From Exilispira sp964581895 (GTDB lineage Bacteria > Spirochaetota > JAAYUW01): 64,000 bases of DNA. The notes beneath the pieces were generated by a model. That model saw only the letters and a list, made by a program, of their open reading frames with translations. It was not told the DNA's origin and did no database searches. A program made the translations under genes and the position numbers. Below, piece after piece: positions 34,671-43,538 of this stretch; position 1 is the stretch's first letter; the number at the start of each line of letters is the position of its first letter. Location: positions 292,066 through 356,065 of the forward strand of contig CAZOPR010000002.1 in assembly GCA_964581895.1 (NCBI GenBank). The letters run 5' to 3'.

Positions 34671-35387
34671 ATGAAACTTGATTATGAAGTAGAAACAAGA
34701 TTCAGATTTAATGATAAATATGAAATATTAGAAATTTTCCCCCAGCTCAAAATTTTAAATTTTACCAAGTTGAAATGGAATACTAACATTTTAAGTAAGC
34801 AACTTTTTTTATCAGGTAAACAGTTAAGAATTTCGGATGTTATAGTTGATGATAAAACTTATACTTATCTTGGATTTAAAAAAGAAGATATAGGCTCTTT
34901 TTGTAATATTAGAGCCGAAATTGACGAGCAGATTTTTGAATTAAAAGAATTTGGTAAAAAAAGTATAATCCTTAATAAATTATTAAAATTTGCCCAAATA
35001 AAAAACTTCAATGAAATTAAAACAAAGGATGATTTTTTAAGATTTTATAATCTTGATAAGTTCCTTTTTTTTGAAGGGGAAAGCGAGGTAGCCTCAATAG
35101 AACTTGTAAAAATTATAGATAAAGAAAAATTGCTTCAAATTCAAAAAATAAAAAAGGATTTTAAGTTCGACGAATTAAACTTATTAAAATTAAATTTAAA
35201 GATAATGTATTGCTCCTATCTTAAATACCAATTATTATTTGAAGTCGAAATGATGGCAGATGATAAAAAGCAAGCTTTCCTCTTTGAAAAAATAATTGAA
35301 AAGATTGTCGATTCCTATAATCTTTATAATCTTGTTGTCAAAAAAGAACCACCAATTTTGCTATTTGAAATGAGTAATAATAATTAA
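34671..35387 (+). CDS. CYTH-like domain protein (divergent)
   Basis: This 238-residue protein starts with a strand of alternating charged residues, DYEVETRFRF, which fits a diverged ExExK entry motif. Later strands NIRAEIDEQIFELKEF and FFEGESEVASIELVKIID have the alternating Glu/Arg/Lys pattern of the CYTH tunnel (triphosphatase and adenylate cyclase class IV fold). The canonical lysine is replaced by arginine. Catalysis on inorganic or thiamine triphosphate is possible but not supported by more than pattern. It is coupled to the upstream exported gene. Confidence 0.42.
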   Translation: MKLDYEVETRFRFNDKYEILEIFPQLKILNFTKLKWNTNILSKQLFLSGKQLRISDVIVDDKTYTYLGFKKEDIGSFCNIRAEIDEQIFELKEFGKKSIILNKLLKFAQIKNFNEIKTKDDFLRFYNLDKFLFFEGESEVASIELVKIIDKEKLLQIQKIKKDFKFDELNLLKLNLKIMYCSYLKYQLLFEVEMMADDKKQAFLFEKIIEKIVDSYNLYNLVVKKEPPILLFEMSNNN

Positions 35388-35789
35388 CTTCTCTAAAAAA
35401 GTAACTTTTATAAAAAATTTTATTTATTTTGTCATATTATATATTCTTTTATTAAACAATGATCTATATGCTTTTATTTTGTTATATCATATATTTTTTT
35501 ATTAAGAAAAAGTGTTTATATTCTATTTTATGCTTATACATATTTTTTTATTAAGCCAAAATATCTATTTTCACTTTTGTTATATATATCTTTTCGAATA
35601 TTGTTTAATATATATCAATAAAAATATCAATTTATGTTTATCATTATCAATTTTTAAATATTTATGCCCAGACCGCCCCACCACCCGCCCAAAGATATGT
35701 TAGAGATGGCTTTTAGTGATTTTGCTTTTTATTGATTATGCTTTTTATTTGAAAGACTTGTTGCCTTAAATTTAATAAAAAATTTTTAA
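35388..35789. other. Non-coding, repeat-bearing left edge of the RiPP region
   Basis: About 400 bp without a supportable gene. It holds three imperfect copies (around 35425, 35477 and 35525) of a T-rich unit ending TTTTTTTATTAA, then the GC-rich element at 35664-35709. The truncated maturase begins immediately after. This is where the missing N-terminal half of that gene would be expected, and I find no trace of the CX3CX2C segment in any frame. Confidence 0.7.
35664..35709 (+). repeat. GC-rich C-tract dispersed repeat, copy 1
   Basis: A short, very GC-rich island in AT-rich DNA: ATGCCCAGACCGCCCCACCA and so on to AGATATGTTAG. The same element occurs in the same orientation at 63193-63232. 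The opposite strand has GGG-GGG-GG-GGGG spacing that could form a G-quadruplex. It lies at the left border of the RiPP cluster. Confidence 0.85.
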
Positions 35790-36554
35790 CTATATCTTTT
35801 TATTAATGGGCCTCCTGAAATCCAAAATAGAAATAGACCATTTAAAAATAATTCTGATTCTTTTGATATTGTATTTAATAATATAAAAAAGCTAATCTCA
35901 TTAAACTATCATTTTAGTGTTCGTTCTACATTATTAAAAGGAGCAAATCTTAAAGATATTGTAAACTTTTTTTATAAGATTGGGGTAAAAAATGTAATGT
36001 ATTCTCCTTCATATACTGGTAATGATAAAATCGACTATTCAAATGATGATTATATAAATTTATTTAAATACTTGAATTATTCTTCAAATTTTATTGATGT
36101 AAATAATAAAAATAATAATATAAAAAGTAAATTTACTAAATATTATTTAATTAAATCTGAATTAGCAGAAATTATAAAATTAATTCATTTTAGCGAATTA
36201 ACAACTCATAATTGCGGTTCTGGATTAGGATATGTATCCATTGATGTAGACGGTAATATTTATCCTTGCCAAAGATTCACAGGAATGGATGATTATAAAA
36301 TTGGTGATATATTTAGTGGATTTGATTACGATAAAAGATTTATTTATTATAGTTATGATGTCAACAATAATGAAAAATGTTCTAATTGTTGGGCAAGGTA
36401 TCTTTGTGGAGGAACATGTTATTATGGAAATTATGTTTTTAATAATGATAAGATGAAAATAAATGAAAATGAATGTAAACATAAAATGAATATAATAAAT
36501 AGGAGTTTTAAGATATATTTAAAAAGCATGATCTGTGTCGAAAATAAAAATTAA
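35790..36554 (+). pseudogene. Radical SAM/SPASM peptide maturase, N-terminal half missing
   Basis: The open frame after TAA (35787-35789) runs 254 codons. Homology starts at INGPPEIQNRNRPFKNNSDS (from about 35802), a segment found in the middle of SPASM-type peptide maturases, where DGPPEIHNKNRxFK is usual. The CX3CX2C radical SAM cluster site and the first half of the barrel are absent. The SPASM domain is complete with seven cysteines: CGSGLG, then DGNIYPC, then CSNCWARYLCGGTC, then ENEC. An ATG at 35997 could start a shorter product. Without the SAM cluster it cannot catalyse, so it is most likely a remnant, or needs a partner supplied in trans. It is followed by the Cys-rich peptide gene. 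The layout resembles clostridial Cys-rich-peptide maturase (CcpM-like) and ranthipeptide systems. Confidence 0.88.
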
Positions 36555-36570
36555 AATGTGGAGGTATTAT

Positions 36571-36789
36571 ATGAGTAGTTTTAAAAGAATTAATTTTGAT
36601 TTTAAACAATCTAAAGATATAGAAAGAGGTCGCTATTGCCCTATTGTAACTGATGCATGTATTTCAGATAAGACAGATAATTGCTCTATTAGGGATGATT
36701 GTGTTATTATTGATTCCTGTCGACGCGACCCACCTTGTGGAGTAGATTTTTGTATTGTTGATACTTGTGGCATTCCAATTTTATTTTAA
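36571..36789 (+). CDS. Cysteine-rich RiPP precursor-like peptide, 8 Cys
   Basis: A 72-residue peptide, started at 36571 because GGAGGT lies six bases before this ATG; an earlier in-frame ATG at 36535 overlaps the maturase and has no such site. A lysine/aspartate-rich leader (about 1-22) is followed by a core with Cys at 23, 30, 38, 44, 50, 56, 61 and 66, ending GIPILF. Six of the cysteines are preceded by Asp-X (DAC, DNC, DDC, DSC, DFC, DTC), and most are followed by Asp two to four residues later (CX3D at 38 and 44; CX2D at 30, 50, 56 and 61). Ranthipeptides carry Cys-to-Asp/Glu thioethers on such CXnD motifs. It lies directly after the SPASM remnant and before the ABC genes, as precursor genes do. 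I do not recognise the peptide itself. Confidence 0.75.
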   Translation: MSSFKRINFDFKQSKDIERGRYCPIVTDACISDKTDNCSIRDDCVIIDSCRRDPPCGVDFCIVDTCGIPILF

Positions 36790-36848
36790 TTAATTTAAAA
36801 TTGAAAATTGGCACAGATTATGCAGTTATTTACAATAAAGGATAAAAT

Positions 36849-37619
36849 ATGATACAAATAATTAAAAAGGACTTAAAAAGAAATTTTATTTTTATTATTA
36901 TTGTATCAATATTAATTTTATTATATTTATATTTTGTTATTTTTCCTAATTTGATTTATGGCTATGAGATAGAGAATAAAGTTAAAATTAACTTATATAA
37001 TTTTAATAAAAATATTATGGAATATAAAGCTTTTTTAATTTTTGTTTTTTTAATAGGCATTTTTTCTTCAATCATTTTTTCATCAGAAATAGAACTAAAA
37101 AATATTGAATTTTTATATTCATTAAGAATAAGTAGAAAAAAGATTTTTGTATCAAAACTGATATTTTTATTTATGGTTTTTATATTTTTTCTTTTATTAT
37201 TTGATGTTTTTTTAGGCATATATTCATATTATAAGTTTACTAAAATAGATTATATTTTTTTAGCAAAGTATATAATAATCAATATACCAATATACTTATT
37301 TAGTTTTTCTATTTCATTATTTTTTTCTTTATTTATAATTAAAAGATTACTTTGTATAGCATTTTCTATTTTTTTTATTTATTTTTTAGCCTTTAATACA
37401 TCTGAATTTTTTATTAATTTTTTACCAGAAGATTCAACTATTATTAAAATATTAAAATTTATTAATCCTTTAGAATTGATGAATACAAAATATCCTATAT
37501 TATTCTATAAAGAAAATAATATAAATTTTATTATATATTCAATCCCAGTAATAGTTATTGGTATAATATTTTTAATACTTGCATATATAAGATTTTGCAA
37601 AATGGATTTTAATATCTAA
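36849..37619 (+). CDS. ABC-2 type permease of the RiPP cluster, copy 1
   Basis: This 256-residue protein has six predicted membrane segments (about 13-33, 62-82, 108-132, 143-165, 170-190 and 232-252). It resembles ABC-2 permeases that work with a separate ATPase in bacteriocin immunity or export. Its first 314 bp are identical to those of the next gene (37659 on) and the last 120 bp are nearly identical, while the middle has diverged. The pair may form a heterodimer with the ATPase at 38523. Confidence 0.82.
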   Translation: MIQIIKKDLKRNFIFIIIVSILILLYLYFVIFPNLIYGYEIENKVKINLYNFNKNIMEYKAFLIFVFLIGIFSSIIFSSEIELKNIEFLYSLRISRKKIFVSKLIFLFMVFIFFLLLFDVFLGIYSYYKFTKIDYIFLAKYIIINIPIYLFSFSISLFFSLFIIKRLLCIAFSIFFIYFLAFNTSEFFINFLPEDSTIIKILKFINPLELMNTKYPILFYKENNINFIIYSIPVIVIGIIFLILAYIRFCKMDFNI

Positions 37620-37658
37620 TAATTTTAATATCTATAAAATAATAAAATTGAGGAGAAT

Positions 37659-38432
37659 ATGATACAAATAATTAAAAAGGACTTAAAAAGAAATTTTATT
37701 TTTATTATTATTGTATCAATATTAATTTTATTATATTTATATTTTGTTATTTTTCCTAATTTGATTTATGGCTATGAGATAGAGAATAAAGTTAAAATTA
37801 ACTTATATAATTTTAATAAAAATATTATGGAATATAAAGCTTTTTTAATTTTTGTTTTTTTAATAGGCATTTTTTCTTCAATCATTTTTTCATCAGAAAT
37901 AGAACTAAAAAATATTGAATTTTTATATTCATTAAGAATAAGTAGAAAAAAGATTTTTGTATCAAAACTGATGTTTTTAATTATGGTTTATATATTTTTT
38001 ATTTTATTATATAACATTTTTATAGAAATATTTTCATATTATAAATTTAATAAAGTAAGTTATATCTTCTTTTTTAAAAATATTATAATAAATCTCCCTT
38101 TAGGCTTTTTTATTTTTTCCATTTCTTTGTTTTCTTCATTATTTATAATTAAAAGGTTGTTATCAATATCAATTCCTATTTTATTATATTTTTCGTTAAA
38201 TAGCTTATCATTTCAATTCTCAAAAAATTTAATTCTAAAAGATTCCAAAATTTTTGATCTATTAAAATTTATTAGTCCAATTCACCTTTTAAGGTATACA
38301 AAATATCCTATATTATTCTATAAAAAAAATGATATAAATTTTATTATATACTCAATCCCAGCAATAGTTATTGGTATAATATTTTTAATACTTGCATATA
38401 TAAGATTTTGCAAAATGGATTTTGATATCTAA
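37659..38432 (+). CDS. ABC-2 type permease of the RiPP cluster, copy 2
   Basis: This 257-residue paralogue of the preceding gene is identical at DNA level from the ATG through 37972, then differs through the central membrane segments, and converges again at the C-terminus (ILAYIRFCKMDF). A GAGGAG ribosome site precedes it, better than that of copy 1. The mosaic pattern points to recent gene conversion or selection for divergence only in the middle, which is the likely substrate-facing part. Probable role: immunity or export of the Cys-rich peptide. Confidence 0.82.
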   Translation: MIQIIKKDLKRNFIFIIIVSILILLYLYFVIFPNLIYGYEIENKVKINLYNFNKNIMEYKAFLIFVFLIGIFSSIIFSSEIELKNIEFLYSLRISRKKIFVSKLMFLIMVYIFFILLYNIFIEIFSYYKFNKVSYIFFFKNIIINLPLGFFIFSISLFSSLFIIKRLLSISIPILLYFSLNSLSFQFSKNLILKDSKIFDLLKFISPIHLLRYTKYPILFYKKNDINFIIYSIPAIVIGIIFLILAYIRFCKMDFDI

Positions 38433-38508
38433 TAAATAATAAACTTGTTTCAAAAATCCATACAGACATAAATTGCGTGAGCAATTTTAATATCTAATAA
38501 ATAATAAA
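38425..38508 (+). repeat. 19-bp direct repeats flanking a hairpin
   Basis: A perfect 19-bp repeat (38425-38443 and 38490-38508) flanks 46 bp that contain a 7-bp stem AAATTGC/GCAATTT with a GTGA loop (38470-38487). The first repeat includes the stop codon of the permease. It could be a tandem duplication or a tiny inserted element; the stem could act as a weak attenuator before the ATPase gene. Confidence 0.65.
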
Positions 38509-38522
38509 AATGAGGAGAAAAT

Positions 38523-39257
38523 ATGGAAAATTATATTGAAATAAGAGAATTTTATAAAAATTATGGGAAAATAGAAGCAATTAAAGGAATAACATTTAAT
38601 GTTGCTAAAGGTGATTTTTTTTGTCTTGTTGGGAAAAATGGGGCAGGAAAGACAACAACATTAAGAACTTTATTAAATTTTATTTATCCTACACAAGGTA
38701 TATTAAAAATAAATGAAATGGATTGTGCAAAAGATTCCCAAAAGATTAAAAAATTTACAGGATATCTTTCTGGCGAAAATTACTCATATAATTATATGAA
38801 AGTTAAAGAAATATTTAAATTTGTTAAAGAAGTAGAGGAGATTGATTCAAATAGGTATAAAAATGAACTTGATAAATTGGTTGATTATTTTGAAATAGAT
38901 ATGAATAAAAAGTTTTCATCTCTTTCTCATGGAAATAAAAGGAAAGTTTTGATTGTTTCATCACTTTTGAAAGATCCTGAATTACTTATCTATGATGAGC
39001 CAACAGCTGGACTTGATATAGTTATGAGAAAAAAACTAATTCTTTATTTAAATAAACTAAACAAAGAAAAAAAGTTGACAATTTTATATTCTACACATGT
39101 TGTAGATGATGTAGATGAGATTTCAAATAAAATAGGCATAATAGATAATGGTAAGATTGTTGATATAGTCGATAAACAAAAAATTTTAAGCATTATAAAT
39201 ATTAGTAAAATAAGTGATTATATATTAGAAAAATATTTTAAATTTGAAAATGTATAA
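38523..39257 (+). CDS. ABC transporter ATP-binding protein of the RiPP cluster
   Basis: This 244-residue ATPase has Walker A LVGKNGAGKTTTLRTL (about residues 36-51), signature SLSHGNKRKVLI (LSxG type), Walker B LLIYDEPTAGLD and the H-loop YSTHVVDD. It belongs to the ABC-2 group (CcmA/BcrA-like). Its ATG follows TGAGGAG. It is the natural partner of the two ABC-2 permeases, and together they may expel the peptide or protect the producer. Confidence 0.93.
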   Translation: MENYIEIREFYKNYGKIEAIKGITFNVAKGDFFCLVGKNGAGKTTTLRTLLNFIYPTQGILKINEMDCAKDSQKIKKFTGYLSGENYSYNYMKVKEIFKFVKEVEEIDSNRYKNELDKLVDYFEIDMNKKFSSLSHGNKRKVLIVSSLLKDPELLIYDEPTAGLDIVMRKKLILYLNKLNKEKKLTILYSTHVVDDVDEISNKIGIIDNGKIVDIVDKQKILSIINISKISDYILEKYFKFENV

Positions 39258-39281
39258 ATTGATTTAATGTAATATAAAAAA

Positions 39282-40915
39282 TTGCATATTTTCATGATTG
39301 AAACAATAAAATATATCTTTAAACTTATAAAACCTAAAATATTAAATTATATATTTCTATTATTTTTATTTCTTGCCCTTTCTAGTATTCAGCTAATTAA
39401 ACCAATTTTATTTAGGATAGTAATAGATAAAATTTTGCCAGAAAAAGACATCAAAAAATTAATTATTATATTAATTATGCTGATTATAGTTGATATAATA
39501 GTTAATTTGATCAATTTTGCATCAAATCATTATTACAATTTTCTAAATCAAAAATTAAAATATGATTTTAAGAAGAAATATATATATCATCTATTAAATT
39601 TGCCTTTATCCTTTTTTGACAATACTTCATCTGGTGAAATATTGAATAGAATAAGAGATACTGATTCTATTCTTGATATTATTGATAATTTGATTTTTGA
39701 TTTTTCTATAAATTTATTATCATTTATTATATTTTTTACTTTTGCATTGTTTATTAATCCTTTTTTATCAATTATTTCATTGATAGGAGTTCCTATTTTT
39801 TTCTTTTTTAATTTATATATGGGAAATATAAAGAAAAAAAGGAATCAAGAATTATGGGTTAAAAATAAAAATTTTGAATCATTTATTTTAAAAACAATTG
39901 ATTTAATTATTAGTTAAAATCCTTTGTAGTTGAAAACGATATAATAAAAAAAGTCAAATATTTTTTATTGGATATTAGAAAATATTTATTAAAAACAAAT
40001 GTGATATATCAAACAGGTAAAATATTTAATAGTTTTATAAAATCATTTTTTGATTTAATAACATTTTTTGTGGGTATTTTGTTTATAATTAAAGGCAAAT
40101 TAACACTTGGTAATTGGTTTGCATATAATAGCGTTTCGACAAGTTTTGTAAGTTATTTATTAGTATTATTAGATTCATTTCAGATTTTTAAACAAAATTC
40201 AGTTATAATTGAAAGAATAGAAGAAATTACTAAAATATCAGAAGAAAATATTAATAATAAGTCAAACTTATGTATAAATGAAGGCAAAATTGATCTATAT
40301 AATATTTCTTTTTCTTATAATAAGCATGAATTTGTTTTAAATAATTTATCATTAAACTTCAAATCCAAAACTATAAATTCTATTATTGGGAAAAATGGTT
40401 CTGGGAAAACAACGATTTCAAAATTACTTAATAGATTGTATGAGATAAATTCAGGGAAAATTTCTATAGATGGTATAGATATAAGGGAATATAATTTAAA
40501 TTATTTAAGAAAAAATATAGTAGTTATGAATCAAAAAATAGAACTATTTAATGAATCAATAAAATATAATATTTCACTTGGCTTATCTTGTTATTCTGAT
40601 AAGCAGCTTATTGATGCAGCGATTCTTTCAAATTCGTATAATTTTATAATTAAATTACCAAAATCATTTGATACTATTGTCGGATCTGATGGAGTTAATC
40701 TTTCCATAGGACAAGAGCAAAAGATTTTATTGGCTAGAGTTTTAATAAGAGAACCCAAAATAATTATTTTTGACGAACCAACATCTCATCTTGATTCAGA
40801 AACAAAAGAAGATTTTATTAAAATATTAAAAAAATTAAAAGAAAAATCTACTATTATATTATTAAGCCATGATAAAAAATTAATTGAAGAATCTGATTTT
40901 TGTTATTTTTTATAG
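39282..40915 (+). pseudogene. ABC exporter (fused membrane and ATPase domains) split by a one-base frameshift
   Basis: Two consecutive frames make one MsbA/LmrA-like exporter of about 545 residues. The first (39282-39917) covers the N-terminal membrane domain, ending at TAA in ATT AGT TAA. The second, in the -1 frame, resumes at 39914 (LKSFVVENDIIKK) without loss of sequence. One extra T in the AGTTAAAA run would restore the frame. The second part has the remaining membrane helices and an intact ATPase: Walker A IIGKNGSGKTT, signature LSIGQEQKILLARVL (Ile replaces Gly), Walker B IIIFDEPTSHLD and H-loop LLSHD. No C39 peptidase domain is present, so the leader would need another protease. Either inactivated, a sequencing indel, or frameshift-expressed. 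Confidence 0.85.
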
Positions 40916-41108
40916 GTTTATTAATTTAATTACTGGGAAAGTAGTCTATTAAATTTCAAAAATATAAATATTATTTTTTCACAGAAATAAAAAAATATAT
41001 TGTGTAAATTTTTGCAAAATCTAATAATTTTTCTTTTCGATGTTTTTTGTTTTCATTAAACATATTTTATCCCTTATTTTTACTATATTTATTTTGCCTT
41101 TTTATTGA

Positions 41109-41315
41109 ATTTTTTTTAATATAGATATTAACCTTTTTTTAGGAGGCTATATATATAAAAAGTTTCTTGAAGCAATGCCATTTATCTTTAAATCTATTAT
41201 TAGTTATTTAGAAGATTTAGATAAAGTTATGGTTGAAGATTTTAAATCAATTGAGGGATATCCATATTTTTTACGATTGGCTAAAATAATAGAAGATAAA
41301 GGTATACAGAACTGA
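41109..41315 (+). pseudogene. Unrecognised gene remnant at the right end of the RiPP region
   Basis: After a TGA at 41106 the frame runs 68 codons to TGA at 41313 with natural-looking protein composition, especially from 41142 on (GGYIYKKFLEAMPFIFKSII, then SYLEDLDKVMVEDF). No suitable start exists; AGGAGG at 41141 is not followed by an in-frame ATG until the middle (41175). It looks like the C-terminal end of a larger protein whose front was lost. Family unknown. It may mark the right edge of the accessory block. Confidence 0.45.
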
Positions 41316-41400
41316 ATTTTCTTGATAGTAAAAATTTTATATTTTTCAGTTCCTATTAATACTATTTAATTTGATTTATAAAAAATTTTAATTTGCTTTA

Positions 41401-42444
41401 CTAACTAACAATCTTTGAAAAGTAATCTATGAATGATTCTATATCGCTTTCCTCTGTATCAAAGCTTGTCATAAGTCTTATTATATTTTTATCTTCATCC
41501 CAGATATAAAAAAAGTATTTTTCCAAAAGTTTTTCAATATATTTTTTATCCATCTTTACAAAAATACCATTTGCCTCTGTGGGATAAGCAAATTCAATAT
41601 TTTTAAAATTATTAAGTTTTTGTGCAAAGAGTTTTGCCATATCATTCGCAATTTTCGCATTTTTTTTCCAAAGATCATCTTCGAAGTATGCAAGAAATTG
41701 TGCAGATAAAAATCTCATCTTTGATGCAAGCTGTAAACCTGTTTTATGCAAGAACTCAAAACCTTGTCCAATATTTTTATTCGCAAAAACAAGTATTTCA
41801 CCACACAAAAGACCATTTTTAGTTCCACCGATTGTCCATATATCTAAGCCCACATCGACTGTAATCTCTTTTAGATCGCATCCAAGACTGACTGCAGCAT
41901 TTGCAATTCTTGCTCCATCACAAAACAATATTAAATCATTTTCATGACAAAAGTCTGCTAAATCTTTAAGTTCTTGTTTTTTATATACAGTTCCAACTTC
42001 AGTAGTATTTGAAATCGCCACAACTTTTGGCTGGCTATGATGAATATCCCCTTTTACAGACAAAAATGGTTTTATATCTTCTATTTTAATTTTGCCATCA
42101 ATTGTATCAACAGGTAAAATTTTGCATCCTGCAATATTTTCTGGTGCCGAAGTTTCATCTACATTTATATGAGCTGTTTGTGCACAAATAACCGAATGAT
42201 ATGGCTTTAATACCTGTTTTAATGCAAGAGTATTAGCACCAGTCCCATTGAAAGTTAGAAATGGCAGAATTGAATTTCCAAATTTTTCTTTTAATAATTC
42301 AAAAAGCTTTTTTGTGTAAATATCTTCTCCATAGCCTATACAATGATTTTCATTTGCTTTGATTATTGCTTGAATAACTTTTTTGTCTATGCCAGAATTG
42401 TTATCGCTGGCAAAGGATCTAAAATTATTTTTAATGTCTTTCAT
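41401..42444 (-). CDS. ltaE: Low-specificity L-threonine aldolase
   Basis: This PLP enzyme splits L-threonine or allo-threonine into glycine and acetaldehyde. At 347 residues it has the family size. FASDNNSGIDKKVI starts the protein, NTTEVGTVYKKQELKDLADF and LFCDGARIANAAVSLG follow, and the PLP lysine is Lys209 in TIGGTKNGLLCGE. It is transcribed alone. The start ATG is preceded by AAGGAGAA. Confidence 0.93.
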   Translation of the reverse strand: MKDIKNNFRSFASDNNSGIDKKVIQAIIKANENHCIGYGEDIYTKKLFELLKEKFGNSILPFLTFNGTGANTLALKQVLKPYHSVICAQTAHINVDETSAPENIAGCKILPVDTIDGKIKIEDIKPFLSVKGDIHHSQPKVVAISNTTEVGTVYKKQELKDLADFCHENDLILFCDGARIANAAVSLGCDLKEITVDVGLDIWTIGGTKNGLLCGEILVFANKNIGQGFEFLHKTGLQLASKMRFLSAQFLAYFEDDLWKKNAKIANDMAKLFAQKLNNFKNIEFAYPTEANGIFVKMDKKYIEKLLEKYFFYIWDEDKNIIRLMTSFDTEESDIESFIDYFSKIVS

Positions 42445-42599
42445 TTTTATTTTCTCCTTAAATTTAATCTTGTAAAATCTTTACTTAATCCTATAAAAGA
42501 TTTAATCTTAATAAAAATTATTCTAAAAATATGCATAATTTTTTTTAATAAAATAATAAAAGAAGATTTTTTCTAAATAAATCAAAGACATTAAGTAAA

Positions 42600-43511
42600 T
42601 TAACTAAATTTTTTAAAAAACTCAGAAAAATATGGATAAAGGATATCTTTGTCATAATTCTCAATAATTTTTAAACTCTTTTTTAGATAATCCTTGATAT
42701 AAATTTTTGTCAGATCAAGACCAAAAAGATTTGGAAAAGAAAAATTTTCTTTTCCCTTTTCATAATCATCAATATCATCCATAAGTTGAAAAGCAAGACC
42801 AAAATTTAATCCAGCATCGTAAAGTTCCTGATATTCTTTAATTTTGTTATCTTCCTTATCTTTAGGTTTTAGTAAAGCACCACTACTCAGGCTAAATGCG
42901 AAAAATGATGCCGTCTTTTTTTCATATATTTTAAAAATTTTATCTTTAAGATTATCTTTTATATTTTTATTGTCTTCATTTTTCATAATTTTTTCTTTAT
43001 TTAATTGCAAATCGAGAATTTGCCCATCAATTAGTGCAAAAACTGCAAATGCCGAAAATTCATTTATAAATCTCAATATTGCTGGATAGTAATCTTTTAT
43101 AGATTTTGAATTAGTAAAATCACTGAATAATAAAAAAGGAAGAATAGAAAGAGCATCACCTATTAAGATTGCATTTGCTTCACCCACTACTTTATGAAGA
43201 CTTTCTTTACCTCTTCTATAATCATCATTGTCTAAAGATGGTAAATCATCATGAATCAGTGTAAAAGATTGAAAAAGTTCGATGGCAAGAGCCACATTTT
43301 CTTTAATAGGAGAAGGTATTTCAAAAAGCTCACAACTTCTATAAGCAAAAAAGCTTCTTAAAAGTTTACCTTTAGAATCTGGGGTATAAAAGAGAAATGA
43401 TTTTAAACTATCTGAAATTTCAAGATTTAACAATTTTTTCTTAAACTTTTCATAGTGGGCTTCGTATCTATCTTGGAATTTATTGTAATAGCTTAAAAAA
43501 TCTTTAAACAT
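42600..43511 (-). CDS. ispA: Polyprenyl (farnesyl/geranylgeranyl) diphosphate synthase
   Basis: This enzyme condenses isopentenyl diphosphate with allylic diphosphates. The first aspartate-rich motif DDLPSLDND (near residues 88-95) is followed by YRRGKESLHKVVGEA. KKTASFFAFSLSSGALL and the second aspartate motif FQLMDDIDDYEKGKENF complete the trans-prenyltransferase signature. DDLPSLDND (DDxxxxD) is the arrangement of bacterial FPP/GGPP synthases. I take the ATG at 43511 as the start rather than the TTG one codon upstream. Chain length cannot be fixed by eye. Confidence 0.92.
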   Translation of the reverse strand: MFKDFLSYYNKFQDRYEAHYEKFKKKLLNLEISDSLKSFLFYTPDSKGKLLRSFFAYRSCELFEIPSPIKENVALAIELFQSFTLIHDDLPSLDNDDYRRGKESLHKVVGEANAILIGDALSILPFLLFSDFTNSKSIKDYYPAILRFINEFSAFAVFALIDGQILDLQLNKEKIMKNEDNKNIKDNLKDKIFKIYEKKTASFFAFSLSSGALLKPKDKEDNKIKEYQELYDAGLNFGLAFQLMDDIDDYEKGKENFSFPNLFGLDLTKIYIKDYLKKSLKIIENYDKDILYPYFSEFFKKFS

Positions 43512-43538
43512 CAATTTACTTTTGACAAACCTTAAATT

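Noticed and set aside
35512..35703. 63-codon ORF ending in the GC-rich element
   Set aside because: Composition is that of AT-rich spacer, without a ribosome site, and the frame is not kept in the second copy of the element.
36535..36570. Longer start for the Cys-rich peptide (12 extra residues)
   Set aside because: It overlaps the maturase end and has no ribosome site, whereas GGAGGT precedes the ATG at 36571.
38444..38489. Miniature transposable element between permease and ATPase
   Set aside because: No terminal inverted repeats; the 19-bp flanking repeats are longer than normal target duplications and fit tandem duplication better.
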